A DNA stretch of 64,000 bases. Origin: Nitrospinaceae bacterium. Its GTDB lineage: Bacteria; Nitrospinota; Nitrospinia; Nitrospinales; VA-1. The stretch lies in assembly GCA_029261655.1 (NCBI GenBank), contig JAJDAY010000037.1, positions 1-64,000 of the forward strand, written 5' to 3'. This document shows, one piece after another, positions 17,537 to 29,095 of this stretch. Every line of letters starts with the position of its first letter. Within the stretch, counting starts at the first letter, position 1. Below the pieces are notes generated by a model. It saw only the letters and a list, made by a program, of their open reading frames with translations. It did no database searches and was not told the origin of the DNA. Made by a program: the position numbers and the translations under genes.

Positions 17537-17977
17537 ATGGACAGCGCATCGATCAATCCCGCAAAGGGACCGGACATTCAAACAACCAAACCCCCGGCAT
17601 CACCAGATAAACCGGTTTCATCAAGTCCACCTCCGGCAGAGGTGAAAGCGGCTCCCAAGGACACCGTGTCCTTGTCGCCTGCCGCCAAAGATGCCCTGGA
17701 AAGCCGTGTTCCCGAAGAGGGGCCTAAGGCTTCTCCAGAAAATACGGCTCAGCCGGCGGACCGGCCTAAAACCGAAAGCGCCGATCTGGGTGTGGATAAA
17801 AGCAGAAAGTTTTCGGTGACGGAAGCTAACGATTTCGTATTGAAAATCGTCGACAATAAAACTCAGGAAGTGGTCAAGCAAATTCCCACTGAAGAAGAGC
17901 TTGATTTGAAAAACGCCATCCGTGACGGGGTGGAGAAAATCGCTCCTGAAAACAACCCGACCGATGAACTGATCTAG
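17537..17977 (+). CDS. flaG: FlaG-family flagellar protein
   Basis: This 146-residue protein has a FlaG domain in its C-terminal half: RKFSVTEANDFVLKIVDNKT, then QEVVKQIPTEEELDLKNAI. The D-x-x-T-x-E-V-V-x-Q-I-P core is the family signature. FlaG affects filament length or flagellin export in other bacteria; its precise role is unsettled. The N-terminal 60 residues are Pro/Ala/Lys-rich and probably disordered (PPASPDKPVSSSPPPAEVK). It is a single-gene unit with its own promoter and terminator, away from the main flagellar operons. The usual fliD/fliS neighbours are not here. Confidence 0.85.
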   Translation: MDSASINPAKGPDIQTTKPPASPDKPVSSSPPPAEVKAAPKDTVSLSPAAKDALESRVPEEGPKASPENTAQPADRPKTESADLGVDKSRKFSVTEANDFVLKIVDNKTQEVVKQIPTEEELDLKNAIRDGVEKIAPENNPTDELI

Positions 17978-17990
17978 CCTGGCAGGTGGG

Positions 17991-18029
17991 ACAGCAGGCT
18001 TGAAGGAGCTTTACGAGACCTGCTGTTTT
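17991..18029 (+). terminator. Rho-independent terminator after flaG
   Basis: ACAGCAGG (17991-17998) pairs with CCTGCTGT (18019-18026), an 8-bp stem with a 20-base loop, followed by TTTTCC. It lies 13 bases past the flaG stop. Confidence 0.65.
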
Positions 18030-18056
18030 CCAAAAAGCCTGATTCCCGTGGCTTTC

Positions 18057-18620
18057 TCACTTGCCGCTCAGAGCATCCATGAACCGGGTCTTGATTTCCT
18101 CTGGAGTGTGCGTGACCCGGCCCGTTTTGGGGTCAAAATCCGGGTCCACCTTTATCAGTAAAAACCCCGGCCCGTCGCCCTGCATCAACTTCTCAAAGGC
18201 CGGTTTGATCTCCTCCCTCTTTGTCGCCTTCAAGGCCACCGGATATCCAGAACTTTTTGCCACTTCCTCCAGCGGAACCGTGCTTGATAAAGACCTTTGA
18301 GAGCCTGTGGATTCATAAACCTGATTGTCGAAAACGATGTGCACCAGATTTTTGGGAGCGGTCGCCCCGATCATCGCAAGTGTCCCCATCGACATCAGGA
18401 CATTGCCGTCGCCATCAAAAACCAGGACTTTTTTATCCGGTCTGGCAAGAGCCACTCCAAGGCCAATCGCGGAGGCCAGCCCCATCGACCCGATCATATA
18501 GAAATTCCCTCGCCGGTCTTGCAGTTGAAAGGATTCCCGGCAGATGTATCCATTGGCGTGCACCACGGGTTCGTCCTTAAGCAAAGGAAGTATTTCCTGA
18601 AACGCCTCAGTGCCTTTCAT
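18057..18620 (-). CDS. TPP-dependent decarboxylase, PP-domain subunit (phosphonopyruvate/sulfopyruvate type)
   Basis: This 187-residue chain is the C-terminal (pyrophosphate-binding) half of a thiamine-diphosphate decarboxylase. The cofactor/Mg motif is GDGNVLMSMG, followed about 26 residues from GDG by VFDNQVYESTGSQRS; the GSMGLASAIGLGVALARPDK block precedes it. The xVYxSTGSQ segment is characteristic of phosphonopyruvate decarboxylase (Ppd/Fom2) and sulfopyruvate decarboxylase ComE. It starts within the last 14 bases of the partner gene, so the two are translationally coupled and must form one enzyme. No PEP mutase (pepM) is in the window, so whether the substrate is a phosphonate, a sulfonate or another 2-oxo acid remains open. 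Confidence 0.82.
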   Translation of the reverse strand: MKGTEAFQEILPLLKDEPVVHANGYICRESFQLQDRRGNFYMIGSMGLASAIGLGVALARPDKKVLVFDGDGNVLMSMGTLAMIGATAPKNLVHIVFDNQVYESTGSQRSLSSTVPLEEVAKSSGYPVALKATKREEIKPAFEKLMQGDGPGFLLIKVDPDFDPKTGRVTHTPEEIKTRFMDALSGK

Positions 18621-19104
18621 CGAAAATTCCTTTCTTGACCAGAAGCGTGAACGGAAGGCCTTCTTTTATTTTCAGAATCGCCTGTTGTAAAACTTGTTCA
18701 TGATTTTCAGCGGTGATGACCGCGTATTCCATACCGGCGGTTTTGAGGAGGTCCTCATTGATTTCACCCATGATGATATGTTCGGGAGCGTCCTTGCCGC
18801 CGCATCCTCGCCAACTCATTATCACCAGCGTGGGAATTTTATAAATCAGGTTCAAGGAGGTGAAGGCGTTCAAACAATAACCCAACCCGGAATTTTGCAT
18901 CAGCAGGACAGGAAGCGATCCGGCCATATAAGCTCCGGCACACAACCCCACGGCGGCGTCTTCGCGAACAGCGGGAATATAGGGCACCTCCTGGTTGTTT
19001 TCCAGAGAGGAGATCAGACCCGAAAGCAGAGAGCAGGGCACGCCGGTGAAAAAATTGAAACCGTTTTCAGTCAACCGGCTGATAAAACTTTGTGATGACA
19101 ACAT
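18607..19104 (-). CDS. TPP-dependent decarboxylase, PYR-domain subunit (phosphonopyruvate/sulfopyruvate type)
   Basis: This 165-residue chain is the N-terminal (pyrimidine-binding) half. It shows FFTGVPCSLLSGLI, the cofactor-activating Glu in VREDAAVGLCAGAYMAG, and the subfamily block LLMQNSGLGYCLNAFTSLNL with LVIMSWRGCGGKDAPEHIIM, close in pattern to the QNSGLGN...WRGEPG...EPQH of phosphonopyruvate decarboxylases. ComD of sulfopyruvate decarboxylase is the other split relative. It is the upstream gene of the pair and overlaps the PP-domain subunit. Family is firm; substrate is not. Confidence 0.82.
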   Translation of the reverse strand: MLSSQSFISRLTENGFNFFTGVPCSLLSGLISSLENNQEVPYIPAVREDAAVGLCAGAYMAGSLPVLLMQNSGLGYCLNAFTSLNLIYKIPTLVIMSWRGCGGKDAPEHIIMGEINEDLLKTAGMEYAVITAENHEQVLQQAILKIKEGLPFTLLVKKGIFDERH

Positions 19105-19322
19105 ATCTTAAAATTTTCTCAAGCTAGCCCATTAACATGGGGGCAATATTAACCTGCCATTGGTTTGTAAAAATGAACGGTTTCGTAAAAATCCATGGGT
19201 TTTCAGGAGCGGGTGAGCGTAGCCTGCCCCTTCGGGGCATGAAACTAAAGGCAGAGATGCCGCAAGGGCAAACAAGCAACGGATAAGGATACCACAAACC
19301 TGATTCTTTCTGCCCGCAGGGG
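19105..19322. other. Intergenic region with GC-rich hairpins
   Basis: The 218 bases before the decarboxylase genes contain TGCCCCTTCGGGGCA (19225-19239) and a second, weaker hairpin TGCCGCAAGGGCA (19258-19270). I compared the segment by eye with known riboswitch cores and saw no match. No gene is supported here; a 122-codon minus-strand frame across it runs into the epimerase gene and is not protein-like. Confidence 0.4.
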
Positions 19323-20252
19323 TCACCAGTTCTGGACAGAGCGTTCTCCGCCGTATTCCGTTTGCAGTTTATGGAGAAGTTTGATGTATTCGGTGATTCC
19401 TTCCTGGCCTTTGAATTCGACGCCCAGATCTTTAGCCGCCTGGTTGGACATGGGCACGCCTTTCTCGCCCATGATCCCTTCCGCCTCGCCAAACGAATCG
19501 ATGGTTTCAGCGATCATTTTGCCAAGATCCAGATTATGTATGTGGCCGTCGATCAAGTGATAGGTTTTTCCCGCCGCGTCTTTATTGCCCAGAACCTTTT
19601 CGAGAGCCTGACAAACCGCGTCCACGGAAACGTATTTGGTGCTGCCCTTGAGATCGACATTGTAGTTGGTGGCTAAAAAGTCAACGGTCTGAAACCATTC
19701 CGATTTGTCTATTGCCGGACGCACGCCGTAAATGGTCACCGGGCGTAAAATGGTGACATCAAACGCGCGACCCTTGAGATAGCTGAAGCAAAACGATTCG
19801 ATAGAAGACTTGATGGCTCCATAAAGATTGCTTGGGCGCACGGGATGATTTTCGTCCATGGGGTTGGACTCATCGATGCCAGGCAAAACTTCTCCAAAAA
19901 CGGCGCAGGCGCTCATCACGACAAACTGTTTCACTTTCGCCTTTTTGGACGCTTCCAGTAAATCGAAGGTGCCATTGACATTGACCTTGACGAGTTCGTC
20001 CGCAGTCTGCACGGGACCCGGAAAATGAGCCAGATGAATCACCACGTCGGCGTCTTCCACCAGTTTGGCGAGCGACTCCTTGTCTTCAAGCCCGCCGATC
20101 ACGTAGTCCACTTCCTCATAAGGTTTCAGATGATCGACAATGCTGGTTTCCCGGATCAAAGCCCTTATTTTATGTTCCTTGCCCTCTCCAGACAATTGTT
20201 TGATCAAATGGGACCCCACGAGTCCCGTGATCCCTGTGAGTGCGATATTCAT
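19323..20252 (-). CDS. NAD(P)-dependent epimerase/dehydratase (extended SDR)
   Basis: This 309-residue extended short-chain dehydrogenase/reductase starts with the nucleotide-binding loop ALTGITGLVGSHLIKQL (T-G-x-x-G-x-x-G) and has the catalytic pair in NLYGAIKSS (Tyr and Lys). Residues 60-130 follow the SDR fold (DADVVIHLAHFPGPVQ, VNVNGTFDLLEASKKAKVKQ). The family acts on nucleotide sugars or other small carbonyl/alcohol substrates; I cannot assign one. It is followed, 218 bases on, by the TPP decarboxylase pair in the same direction, but nothing proves a shared pathway. Confidence 0.85.
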   Translation of the reverse strand: MNIALTGITGLVGSHLIKQLSGEGKEHKIRALIRETSIVDHLKPYEEVDYVIGGLEDKESLAKLVEDADVVIHLAHFPGPVQTADELVKVNVNGTFDLLEASKKAKVKQFVVMSACAVFGEVLPGIDESNPMDENHPVRPSNLYGAIKSSIESFCFSYLKGRAFDVTILRPVTIYGVRPAIDKSEWFQTVDFLATNYNVDLKGSTKYVSVDAVCQALEKVLGNKDAAGKTYHLIDGHIHNLDLGKMIAETIDSFGEAEGIMGEKGVPMSNQAAKDLGVEFKGQEGITEYIKLLHKLQTEYGGERSVQNW

Positions 20253-20447
20253 TTATCTCTCCAATTATTTTCGGGCTGGAAGTTCCCTGAGTTAAGGAGC
20301 CAACCCAGCCGAATTTAAGCCATGACAGGTAAAATCGACCCGCCCGTGTGAACGGAAATAAGGGTCTGATTGAGTTAATGATAGAACGGGCTATTATGAA
20401 AATAGACTTGGAGGAAGTCAACCACCTTTTTCCCTTGGGGAAATGGG

Positions 20448-20480
20448 GCCGGTCTGTTCCCCGGGGATTTTGGGACCGGC
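20448..20480 (-). terminator. Hairpin downstream of ppdK, probable terminator
   Basis: GCCGGTC (20448-20454) pairs with GACCGGC (20474-20480), with a further CCCCGGGG palindrome in the loop. It lies 17 bases past the ppdK stop. The T stretch is on the plus-strand side (CATTTTTTG), so in the ppdK direction it is a stable structure with a poor tail. Confidence 0.45.
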
Positions 20481-20497
20481 TGACATTTTTTGCCGGA

Positions 20498-23125
<2,628 letters not shown>

Positions 23126-23289
23126 TTCCTTAAGTCTGGTCCCAAGGGACGCGATAAAAATTCCAAAGCGCAGTAAATCCCCGTTACAAAAGAGGTAAGG
23201 AGGTTATCGGAACCCTTGCCTCTTTTCAACTAAATTGGGTGGGGTTGATGAGGAAAAGTTTTATTCAGGGCCAGGCAACCTGGAACAGC

Positions 23290-23316
23290 GTGAGCAAACG
23301 CTCCCACCTGGGAGCG
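23290..23316 (-). terminator. Rho-independent terminator after glyS
   Basis: A perfect 7-bp stem CGCTCCC/GGGAGCG (23299-23305 with 23310-23316) with a 4-base loop begins two bases after the glyS stop. In the minus direction it is followed by TTTGCTCA. Confidence 0.65.
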
Positions 23317-23318
23317 AG

Positions 23319-25400
23319 TTACTTTTTTGCAGTTCCCTTAATGACGATTCTGGAAAAGTCGGCGATATTGGCGAACAGATCGGCAATGCCATTGAGCAGG
23401 TGGAGGCGGTTTTTCTTTACAGCGGCGTCGTCCACCATCACCATGACCTGATCGAAAAAATCATCGACGGCCCCTTTGATTTCGACGATTTTTTCCAGAG
23501 CTTGCGCGAACTCTTTTTTTAATACCAGTTCCTTCACAGGCGCCTGGATTTTAATGTACTGGGCATACAGTTCTTTTTCCGCAGGGTCGGTCAATAGACC
23601 GGATTGAATTTCTCCCTTTGCGTCGTCTGTTAAAATACTCACCACCCGCCTGAATGCCACCGCCAAAGGCTCGAAATGGGGAAGTTTTTTTAAATCGGCA
23701 AGCGCCTTTACTTTATTCGCCACATCCACCAGAGAGTCGATTCCCGTGGACAACACCGCGTCGATGACATCGTAGGGGATCTCTTCTTCCGTCAACATGC
23801 TTTTGCATCGTTGGGAAAAAAGGTCCACCGTGTGCCGACGGATTTCTTTTGGCGCCAGTTTATTTTTTTGCCCGAGCTGACCGATTGCAGAGTCGATCAA
23901 TTCGTATAAAGAAATCTGCCAGCCCTTGGCCAGCACAATCTGAATGATGCCGAGCGCGTGCCGTCTGAGGCCGTAAGGGTCTTCCGAACCGGATGGAATC
24001 AACCCGACGCCGATGCACCCCACAATTGTGTCCAGCTTGTCGGCGATGGCGATCACCGCCCCCACAGAGCTGTCTGGAAGCGCATCCCCCGCAAACGTTG
24101 GCAGATAATGTTCCTTGATCGCTTTTGCCACCTCGTCAGATTCGCCCGAATGGGCGGCATAATATCCGCCCATGATTCCCTGCAGTTCGGGAAACTCGTA
24201 AACCATTTGGCTGACCAGATCGGCTTTGCACAACCGGGCGGCCCGCTCCACGTGCTCGAGTTTATCAGGACAGACTTTTTTTGCCAGAATCTCGGCCAGG
24301 GCGGAAAACCGGGTCATTTTTTCGTAGGACGTGCCCAGGTTTTTTTGAAACAGCACGCCTTTTAATTCCTCGACAAAATCCTCCAGGTTTCTTTTCCGGT
24401 CTTCCTCATAGAAAAACCGGGCGTCTTCAAGACGGGCTTTGAGGACTCTCTCATTGCCTTTTTTAATTTGATCGCCCCGGTCCACCGTCATATTACTGAT
24501 GGTGATAAAATGAGGGAGCAATCGCCCATTCGGGCTACTCACGGGGAAATACTTCTGGTGGTGTTTCATGGTCATCACCAGCAGCTCTTTGGGAAGCTCC
24601 AGGTATTTTGGGTCGAAGTCTCCCAGAACACCGACGGGATATTCCACCAGATGGGTCACCAGATTCAATAAATCCGGATCGTCCTCCACCGTCCCTTTCA
24701 CTTCCCCGGCAAGTGCCAGGACCTGTCCTGCAATCTGTCGTTTGCGTGCATTCGGTTGCACCGTTAAAAAATGTTCTTCGCATCCCTTGAGATAAGATTC
24801 CAGGTTTTTGACCTGAAAGGAGGTGGGGTTTAAAAACCGGTGGCCATAGGAAATGTCTCCGCTCAAAATTCCGTCCACCTCGAAATCCAGGGGTTTTTCT
24901 CCCAGCAGGGCGGCGATCCAGTGGATGGGCCGGGCAAAGGCGAGCTTTTTATCGCGCCAGCGCATTTTCTTGGGAAATTGGATGTTTCCGAACAATTCGG
25001 GCAGAAATTCGTTGAGCAGGTGGGCCGTGGGTCGTCCTTTATTTTCTACTCTGGCGCTCACCACCTCGCCCTTGGGAGTGGTGGTTACAGTGAGGTCGGA
25101 AACATCCACCCCCTTGCCTCGGGCAAAGCCGATGGCGGCTTTGGTCGGGTTTCCATCGGCATCGTAAGCGGCTTTGACATTGGGGCCAAGGTGCGTTTCT
25201 ACAATGTCTTTCGGGCATTCGTCCACATTTTTAAACGCGATGGCCAGCCTGCGGGGGGTGCCGAGAGTTTGCCCTTGATCCGCCTGAATACGATTTTTGG
25301 TGAAAAAAGCGGTCATTTCCCGGTTCAGGGAGTTTAAAGCGGGTTCTATGTAACCGGCGGGAATTTCTTCACAGCCTATTTCCAAAAAGAATTCTGTCAT
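23319..25400 (-). CDS. glyS: Glycyl-tRNA synthetase, beta subunit
   Basis: This 693-residue chain (the family is about 690) is the beta subunit of the bacterial alpha2beta2 glycyl-tRNA synthetase and carries the tRNA-binding and HD-like parts. It starts EFFLEIGCEEIPAGYIEPAL, as in E. coli GlyS. Conserved segments include MRWRDKKLAFARPIHWIAAL, PKELLVMTMKHHQKYFPV, YYAAHSGESDEVAKAIKEHY and LIPSGSEDPYGLRRHALGII. It needs GlyQ, whose gene lies 2.7 kb away. The two are normally adjacent (glyQ-glyS); here a divergently oriented STAND ATPase gene separates them, so glyS must have its own promoter in 25401-25646. Confidence 0.97.
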   Translation of the reverse strand: MTEFFLEIGCEEIPAGYIEPALNSLNREMTAFFTKNRIQADQGQTLGTPRRLAIAFKNVDECPKDIVETHLGPNVKAAYDADGNPTKAAIGFARGKGVDVSDLTVTTTPKGEVVSARVENKGRPTAHLLNEFLPELFGNIQFPKKMRWRDKKLAFARPIHWIAALLGEKPLDFEVDGILSGDISYGHRFLNPTSFQVKNLESYLKGCEEHFLTVQPNARKRQIAGQVLALAGEVKGTVEDDPDLLNLVTHLVEYPVGVLGDFDPKYLELPKELLVMTMKHHQKYFPVSSPNGRLLPHFITISNMTVDRGDQIKKGNERVLKARLEDARFFYEEDRKRNLEDFVEELKGVLFQKNLGTSYEKMTRFSALAEILAKKVCPDKLEHVERAARLCKADLVSQMVYEFPELQGIMGGYYAAHSGESDEVAKAIKEHYLPTFAGDALPDSSVGAVIAIADKLDTIVGCIGVGLIPSGSEDPYGLRRHALGIIQIVLAKGWQISLYELIDSAIGQLGQKNKLAPKEIRRHTVDLFSQRCKSMLTEEEIPYDVIDAVLSTGIDSLVDVANKVKALADLKKLPHFEPLAVAFRRVVSILTDDAKGEIQSGLLTDPAEKELYAQYIKIQAPVKELVLKKEFAQALEKIVEIKGAVDDFFDQVMVMVDDAAVKKNRLHLLNGIADLFANIADFSRIVIKGTAKK

Positions 25401-25646
25401 GAAAAGTCACATTCTCTTTAAAGATTTGAAAAAAAAAGCCTTATTCCAAAATAATTTTAACCCAGGGCTTGCGCTTTCGAGTGTAACATAAGATCATATA
25501 GGTGGCGGGTGTGTATTGAGTTACCCCTTTAAAGTCAAATAAATAGAATAGATCTGAATCGCTTTTTCTTATTGTCTCATCGCAATTCATGGGGCAATTT
25601 CTATGTCGAGTTATGAAACCCTGTAAATGATAGACCTATTTCCCCT

Positions 25647-28088
25647 ATGAGCATTATGCTGTTTGTTCTAATATTTTCCCTCGCCGCCATTGGAATCGTG
25701 GTCCTGCTTTCCAGGGGCCAGGAAGTGAGTGGTGATGAACAGGATCCAGAACAAAAACTTTCTGCAGAGCCGTCCTCCATTGCCGCCTCGATATCCAAAG
25801 TATTTTCCAAAAGGAAGGACGATTTCGGCAAGGCCCGGGAAGCCGTCGCTAAATCGCGGTTTGCAATGGTGCCTCTCCTTGGGGTCCCCCCGGTCTCGAA
25901 AAACTTTGTCGGCAGAAAAAATATTCTTGCGGACATATTCTCCCGTATCAAAAGCGGGCCTGTTCTTATAGGACTGTACGGAATAAGCGGTGTGGGTAAA
26001 ACCACTTTGGCGGGGGTCCTCGTTAAAAAGTTGATGACTCGTTTTGACGCAGAACCCATCTATGTCGATATGCTTGGTTTTGCCCCCAACGCACTTTCTC
26101 CCGATGAAGCCATGAGCCGTGTCATCAATCTGCTGGCGCCCTCTAAAAAATTTCTGGACAAAGAACCCCAAAAAGGACAATTGTATACGGCACTTTTGCA
26201 ACGCAAAAAATATATTTTGTTTCTGGACAATGTCCCGAACCTGCAAAGTTTAAAGTTTCTACTTCCGCCCAACAATTGCGCGCTCATCGTGACCTCCCAG
26301 AAGCCTCTGCCCGCACCAAATATAGTTGCCAAAAAAATCAATCCGCTGGATACGGGAGACGCGCAAAAACTACTACTGAAAACGTCGTCCCGAACGGGTT
26401 TCTGGGGCAATGAAATTTCCAAAACCTGCAGTGATTTTCCCTTATCGCTTGTCCTGGCCGGGCAATATGTTGCCACCTATCAGAATGAGGATTGCTCCAA
26501 ATTTCTGGACTCATTGCGTCTGGGGTTGAAAGAGGTTCAGTCCAGGCCGGGGGACCCGGTCCAAAAAAGTCTGGATGTGGTTTTGAACATTTGCTATCGA
26601 TCCCTTTCTGAAAAAGCCGCGGGGGTTCTTAGAAAACTCGTTCTTTTTCCAGAGTCGTTTGATCGTAAGGCGGCCATTTTTCTTTGTGAAGACTCCGACA
26701 ACGAGCACTTGATAAGCCTGCTCTCACTGGGCTTGCTCTCCCACAATGATGAAAGTAACCGGTACTATTTCCACCCCCAGGTACGTAGATTTCTGATGCT
26801 CCGGTTGAAAGAAGGGGAAAAGGCATTGGCGGAAAAAAGGTTTGCCGCCTATTTTCTGACGGTGATCATCGCCGCCGGGGAGTTTTATGCCGAGGGCGGA
26901 AAAGCTCGCGCTCAGGGCCTGAACCTGTTCGATGTGGAGTGGGAAAATATTAAAAAAGGCCGGGCCTGGGCAGAAGCGAACAGCGAGCAGGATCAGGAAG
27001 CGGACAATCTCTGCCTGTCTTATGCGGAAGCGGCGGCATCCTTGCTTGACCACCGGAAATCGCCCGCCGAGGGTCTGCAATGGTATCAAGTCGCTTTGGA
27101 TTCCGCCAAGCGCTTGAACGAAGAAGAAGCCGAAGCGAAATACCACTTGCTCCTGGGGACCAGTCATACTCAGCTGGATCAGGGAGAAGAGGCGTTGGGC
27201 CATCTGGAGACTGCGCTTGAGTTGTCGAAACAAACGGGAGACAAGACAACAGAAATGAAGGCGCTTGGACAACTGGGTCTGGCCCATCGGGTCCTTGGCA
27301 AGCCCCACCGCGCCATTGAGTTTTTAGAAAAAGAACTCCATCTGCTGCAGCAATCCGAGGATCCCCAAGGGGAAGAATTTAAACTGGAAAACCTGGGCCG
27401 GGTCTATTTTGAAGTGGGCGATACCGATCAGGCCATTGAATATTACAAAAAGGAATTAGAGCTGGCTAAGGAAAGCAAGGACACAAAACGGCAAGGTCGG
27501 ATATTCGGGGACCTTGGGGAAATCTATATCTCTCTCCAGGACCTGGAAAATGCCATAGAAAATTTTGATAAAGGATTGGCCCTGATCCAAAAATCTTCTG
27601 ATAAACGAGAGGTGATCCTCCTGCTCGGAAAACTGGGGAAAGCGTATACGCAAGCCCTGAAATTTGAAAAGGCGTTGTCCTATTATCAAAAGGGATTGGC
27701 GCTGGCACAGGTATTGAAAGATCGAAATAAAGTGTGCCTGATGACGGAGCAAACGGGTCATTTGTATTTAAAATCGGGCAACTATCGGGAAGCGATAGAT
27801 TTTCTTAAAAAAGCTCTGGTGCTGTTCCAAAAATCAGGGGACAAGGTAAAGGAAGGGGAAACAATGTGGAAGCTGGCTCAGGCAACCAGGCTGGCGGAAA
27901 ATATTCCAGGCGCGATCTGCCTCGCCGAAGAAGCGCTCTCTCTTTATCAAAAAAACCAACGCCTGTCCATGGACGATACCAGGGAAACAATTGAAAAGCA
28001 GATAGTAGAGTGGCAGGAAACAGCCGGAGTGTCCGTGGAAACGGTGATCAAACCCGTCCTGAAACCTGAGGAAAAAGTTTCAGACTAG
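25647..28088 (+). CDS. Membrane-anchored NB-ARC (STAND) ATPase with C-terminal TPR array
   Basis: This 813-residue protein has an N-terminal membrane helix (residues 3-22), a charged linker, an NB-ARC ATPase (about 85-340) and about eight TPR units (about 440-790). Walker A GISGVGKTT is at 112-120, Walker B YILFLDN at 189-195 and the sensor strand IVTSQ at 214-218; a winged-helix-like segment with RSLSEKAAGVLRKLVLFPES follows. TPR units show the W/LG/Y/A/F/A/P spacing, e.g. LGRVYFEVGDTDQAIEYYKK and LGEIYISLQDLENAIENFDK. STAND proteins are signal-gated switches: the repeats sense, the NTPase oligomerises. No effector domain is visible beyond the membrane anchor, so the output is unknown. It sits on the opposite strand between glyS and glyQ. 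Confidence 0.88.
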   Translation: MSIMLFVLIFSLAAIGIVVLLSRGQEVSGDEQDPEQKLSAEPSSIAASISKVFSKRKDDFGKAREAVAKSRFAMVPLLGVPPVSKNFVGRKNILADIFSRIKSGPVLIGLYGISGVGKTTLAGVLVKKLMTRFDAEPIYVDMLGFAPNALSPDEAMSRVINLLAPSKKFLDKEPQKGQLYTALLQRKKYILFLDNVPNLQSLKFLLPPNNCALIVTSQKPLPAPNIVAKKINPLDTGDAQKLLLKTSSRTGFWGNEISKTCSDFPLSLVLAGQYVATYQNEDCSKFLDSLRLGLKEVQSRPGDPVQKSLDVVLNICYRSLSEKAAGVLRKLVLFPESFDRKAAIFLCEDSDNEHLISLLSLGLLSHNDESNRYYFHPQVRRFLMLRLKEGEKALAEKRFAAYFLTVIIAAGEFYAEGGKARAQGLNLFDVEWENIKKGRAWAEANSEQDQEADNLCLSYAEAAASLLDHRKSPAEGLQWYQVALDSAKRLNEEEAEAKYHLLLGTSHTQLDQGEEALGHLETALELSKQTGDKTTEMKALGQLGLAHRVLGKPHRAIEFLEKELHLLQQSEDPQGEEFKLENLGRVYFEVGDTDQAIEYYKKELELAKESKDTKRQGRIFGDLGEIYISLQDLENAIENFDKGLALIQKSSDKREVILLLGKLGKAYTQALKFEKALSYYQKGLALAQVLKDRNKVCLMTEQTGHLYLKSGNYREAIDFLKKALVLFQKSGDKVKEGETMWKLAQATRLAENIPGAICLAEEALSLYQKNQRLSMDDTRETIEKQIVEWQETAGVSVETVIKPVLKPEEKVSD

Positions 28089-28121
28089 GCTTCCGATATT
28101 CTTTCCATACGTTCTTGATTC

Positions 28122-28991
28122 TTATTTTTTGAGCAGGGGAAACCCCATCGCCTCTCTTTGAGCGAGGTAGCCTTCCGCGCACAAGCGGGCCAGCTTTCGG
28201 ACCCGGCCGATGAACCCCGTGCGCTCGGTCACGCTGATGGCGCCGGAGGCGTCCAGCAGATTAAACGCATGTGAACACTTCAGGGTGTAATCGTAGGCCG
28301 GTAGAACCAATTCCTTTTCCAGAAGATCCTTGGCTTCCTGTTCGTACATGTCGAACCACTTAAACAAACGCGCCTTGTCGGACGCTTCAAAATTGTAACG
28401 CGAAAACTGTTTTTCCGTTTCCAGATGAACATCGCCATACAGGATGGAGTCGTTCCATTTCAAGTCGTAGACGTTGTCGATATTCTGTAAGTACATGGAG
28501 ATTCTTTCCAGCCCGTAGGTCAACTCCACCGTGACCGGAGTCAGGTCGATTCCTCCCACCTGTTGAAAATAAGTGAACTGGGTGATCTCCATGCCGTCCA
28601 GCCACACTTCCCAACCCAGGCCCCAGGCGCCCAGAGTGGGAGATTCCCAGTCGTCCTCGACAAACCGGATGTCGTGTTTTTTTGAGTCGATTCCGAGAGC
28701 GGTGAGGCTTTCAAGATACACATCCTGAATATTTTCTGCGGACGGTTTGACGATCACCTGAAATTGATAATAATGCTGGAGTCGATTGGGGTTTTCCCCG
28801 TAGCGACCGTCGGTCGGCCTGCGTGAAGGCTCTACATAGGCCGCGCTGTAGGGTTCAGGGCCGAGAACCCGAAAAAAGGTGGCGGGGTTGAAGGTTCCTG
28901 CGCCGACTTCGATGTCATAGGGTTGATGGAGGGCGCACCCTCTGGAAGTCCAAAAATTCTGTAGCGTCAGGATGACATCTTGAAAATTCAT
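28122..28991 (-). CDS. glyQ: Glycyl-tRNA synthetase, alpha subunit
   Basis: This 289-residue class II synthetase catalytic subunit makes glycyl-adenylate and charges tRNA-Gly with GlyS. Motif-rich segments are intact: [60 protein letters not shown] and [20 protein letters not shown] with [12 protein letters not shown]. The start aligns with E. coli GlyQ. There is no Shine-Dalgarno before the ATG (CAGCATGCACT), and a TTGACT at 29025-29030 followed by a weak -10 (29001-29006) would give an almost leaderless message; I treat that as unproven. It converges on the STAND ATPase gene, 33 bases apart. Confidence 0.97.
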   Translation of the reverse strand: MNFQDVILTLQNFWTSRGCALHQPYDIEVGAGTFNPATFFRVLGPEPYSAAYVEPSRRPTDGRYGENPNRLQHYYQFQVIVKPSAENIQDVYLESLTALGIDSKKHDIRFVEDDWESPTLGAWGLGWEVWLDGMEITQFTYFQQVGGIDLTPVTVELTYGLERISMYLQNIDNVYDLKWNDSILYGDVHLETEKQFSRYNFEASDKARLFKWFDMYEQEAKDLLEKELVLPAYDYTLKCSHAFNLLDASGAISVTERTGFIGRVRKLARLCAEGYLAQREAMGFPLLKK

Positions 28992-29042
28992 AGTGCATGC
29001 TGTTTAGCAGAGGAAGCCTTTGGAAGTCAACCCCTATCATCG

Positions 29043-29074
29043 AAAAACGAAGGAGGCGACTCCCCCCTCCGTTT
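29043..29074 (-). terminator. Rho-independent terminator upstream of glyQ
   Basis: In the minus direction AAACGGAGG, an 8-base GC-rich loop and CCTCCTTCGTTTTT form an imperfect stem with a T tail. It lies shortly after the stop of the 195-aa gene at 29096 and should insulate glyQ from it. Confidence 0.55.
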
Positions 29075-29095
29075 GCGATCGGTTCTTCCAGGGAG

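Noticed and set aside
19105-19322. Possible riboswitch before the decarboxylase genes (AAGGGCAAAC and hairpins)
   Set aside because: Compared by eye with the c-di-GMP, cobalamin and Moco cores; conserved cores and pairing do not fit.
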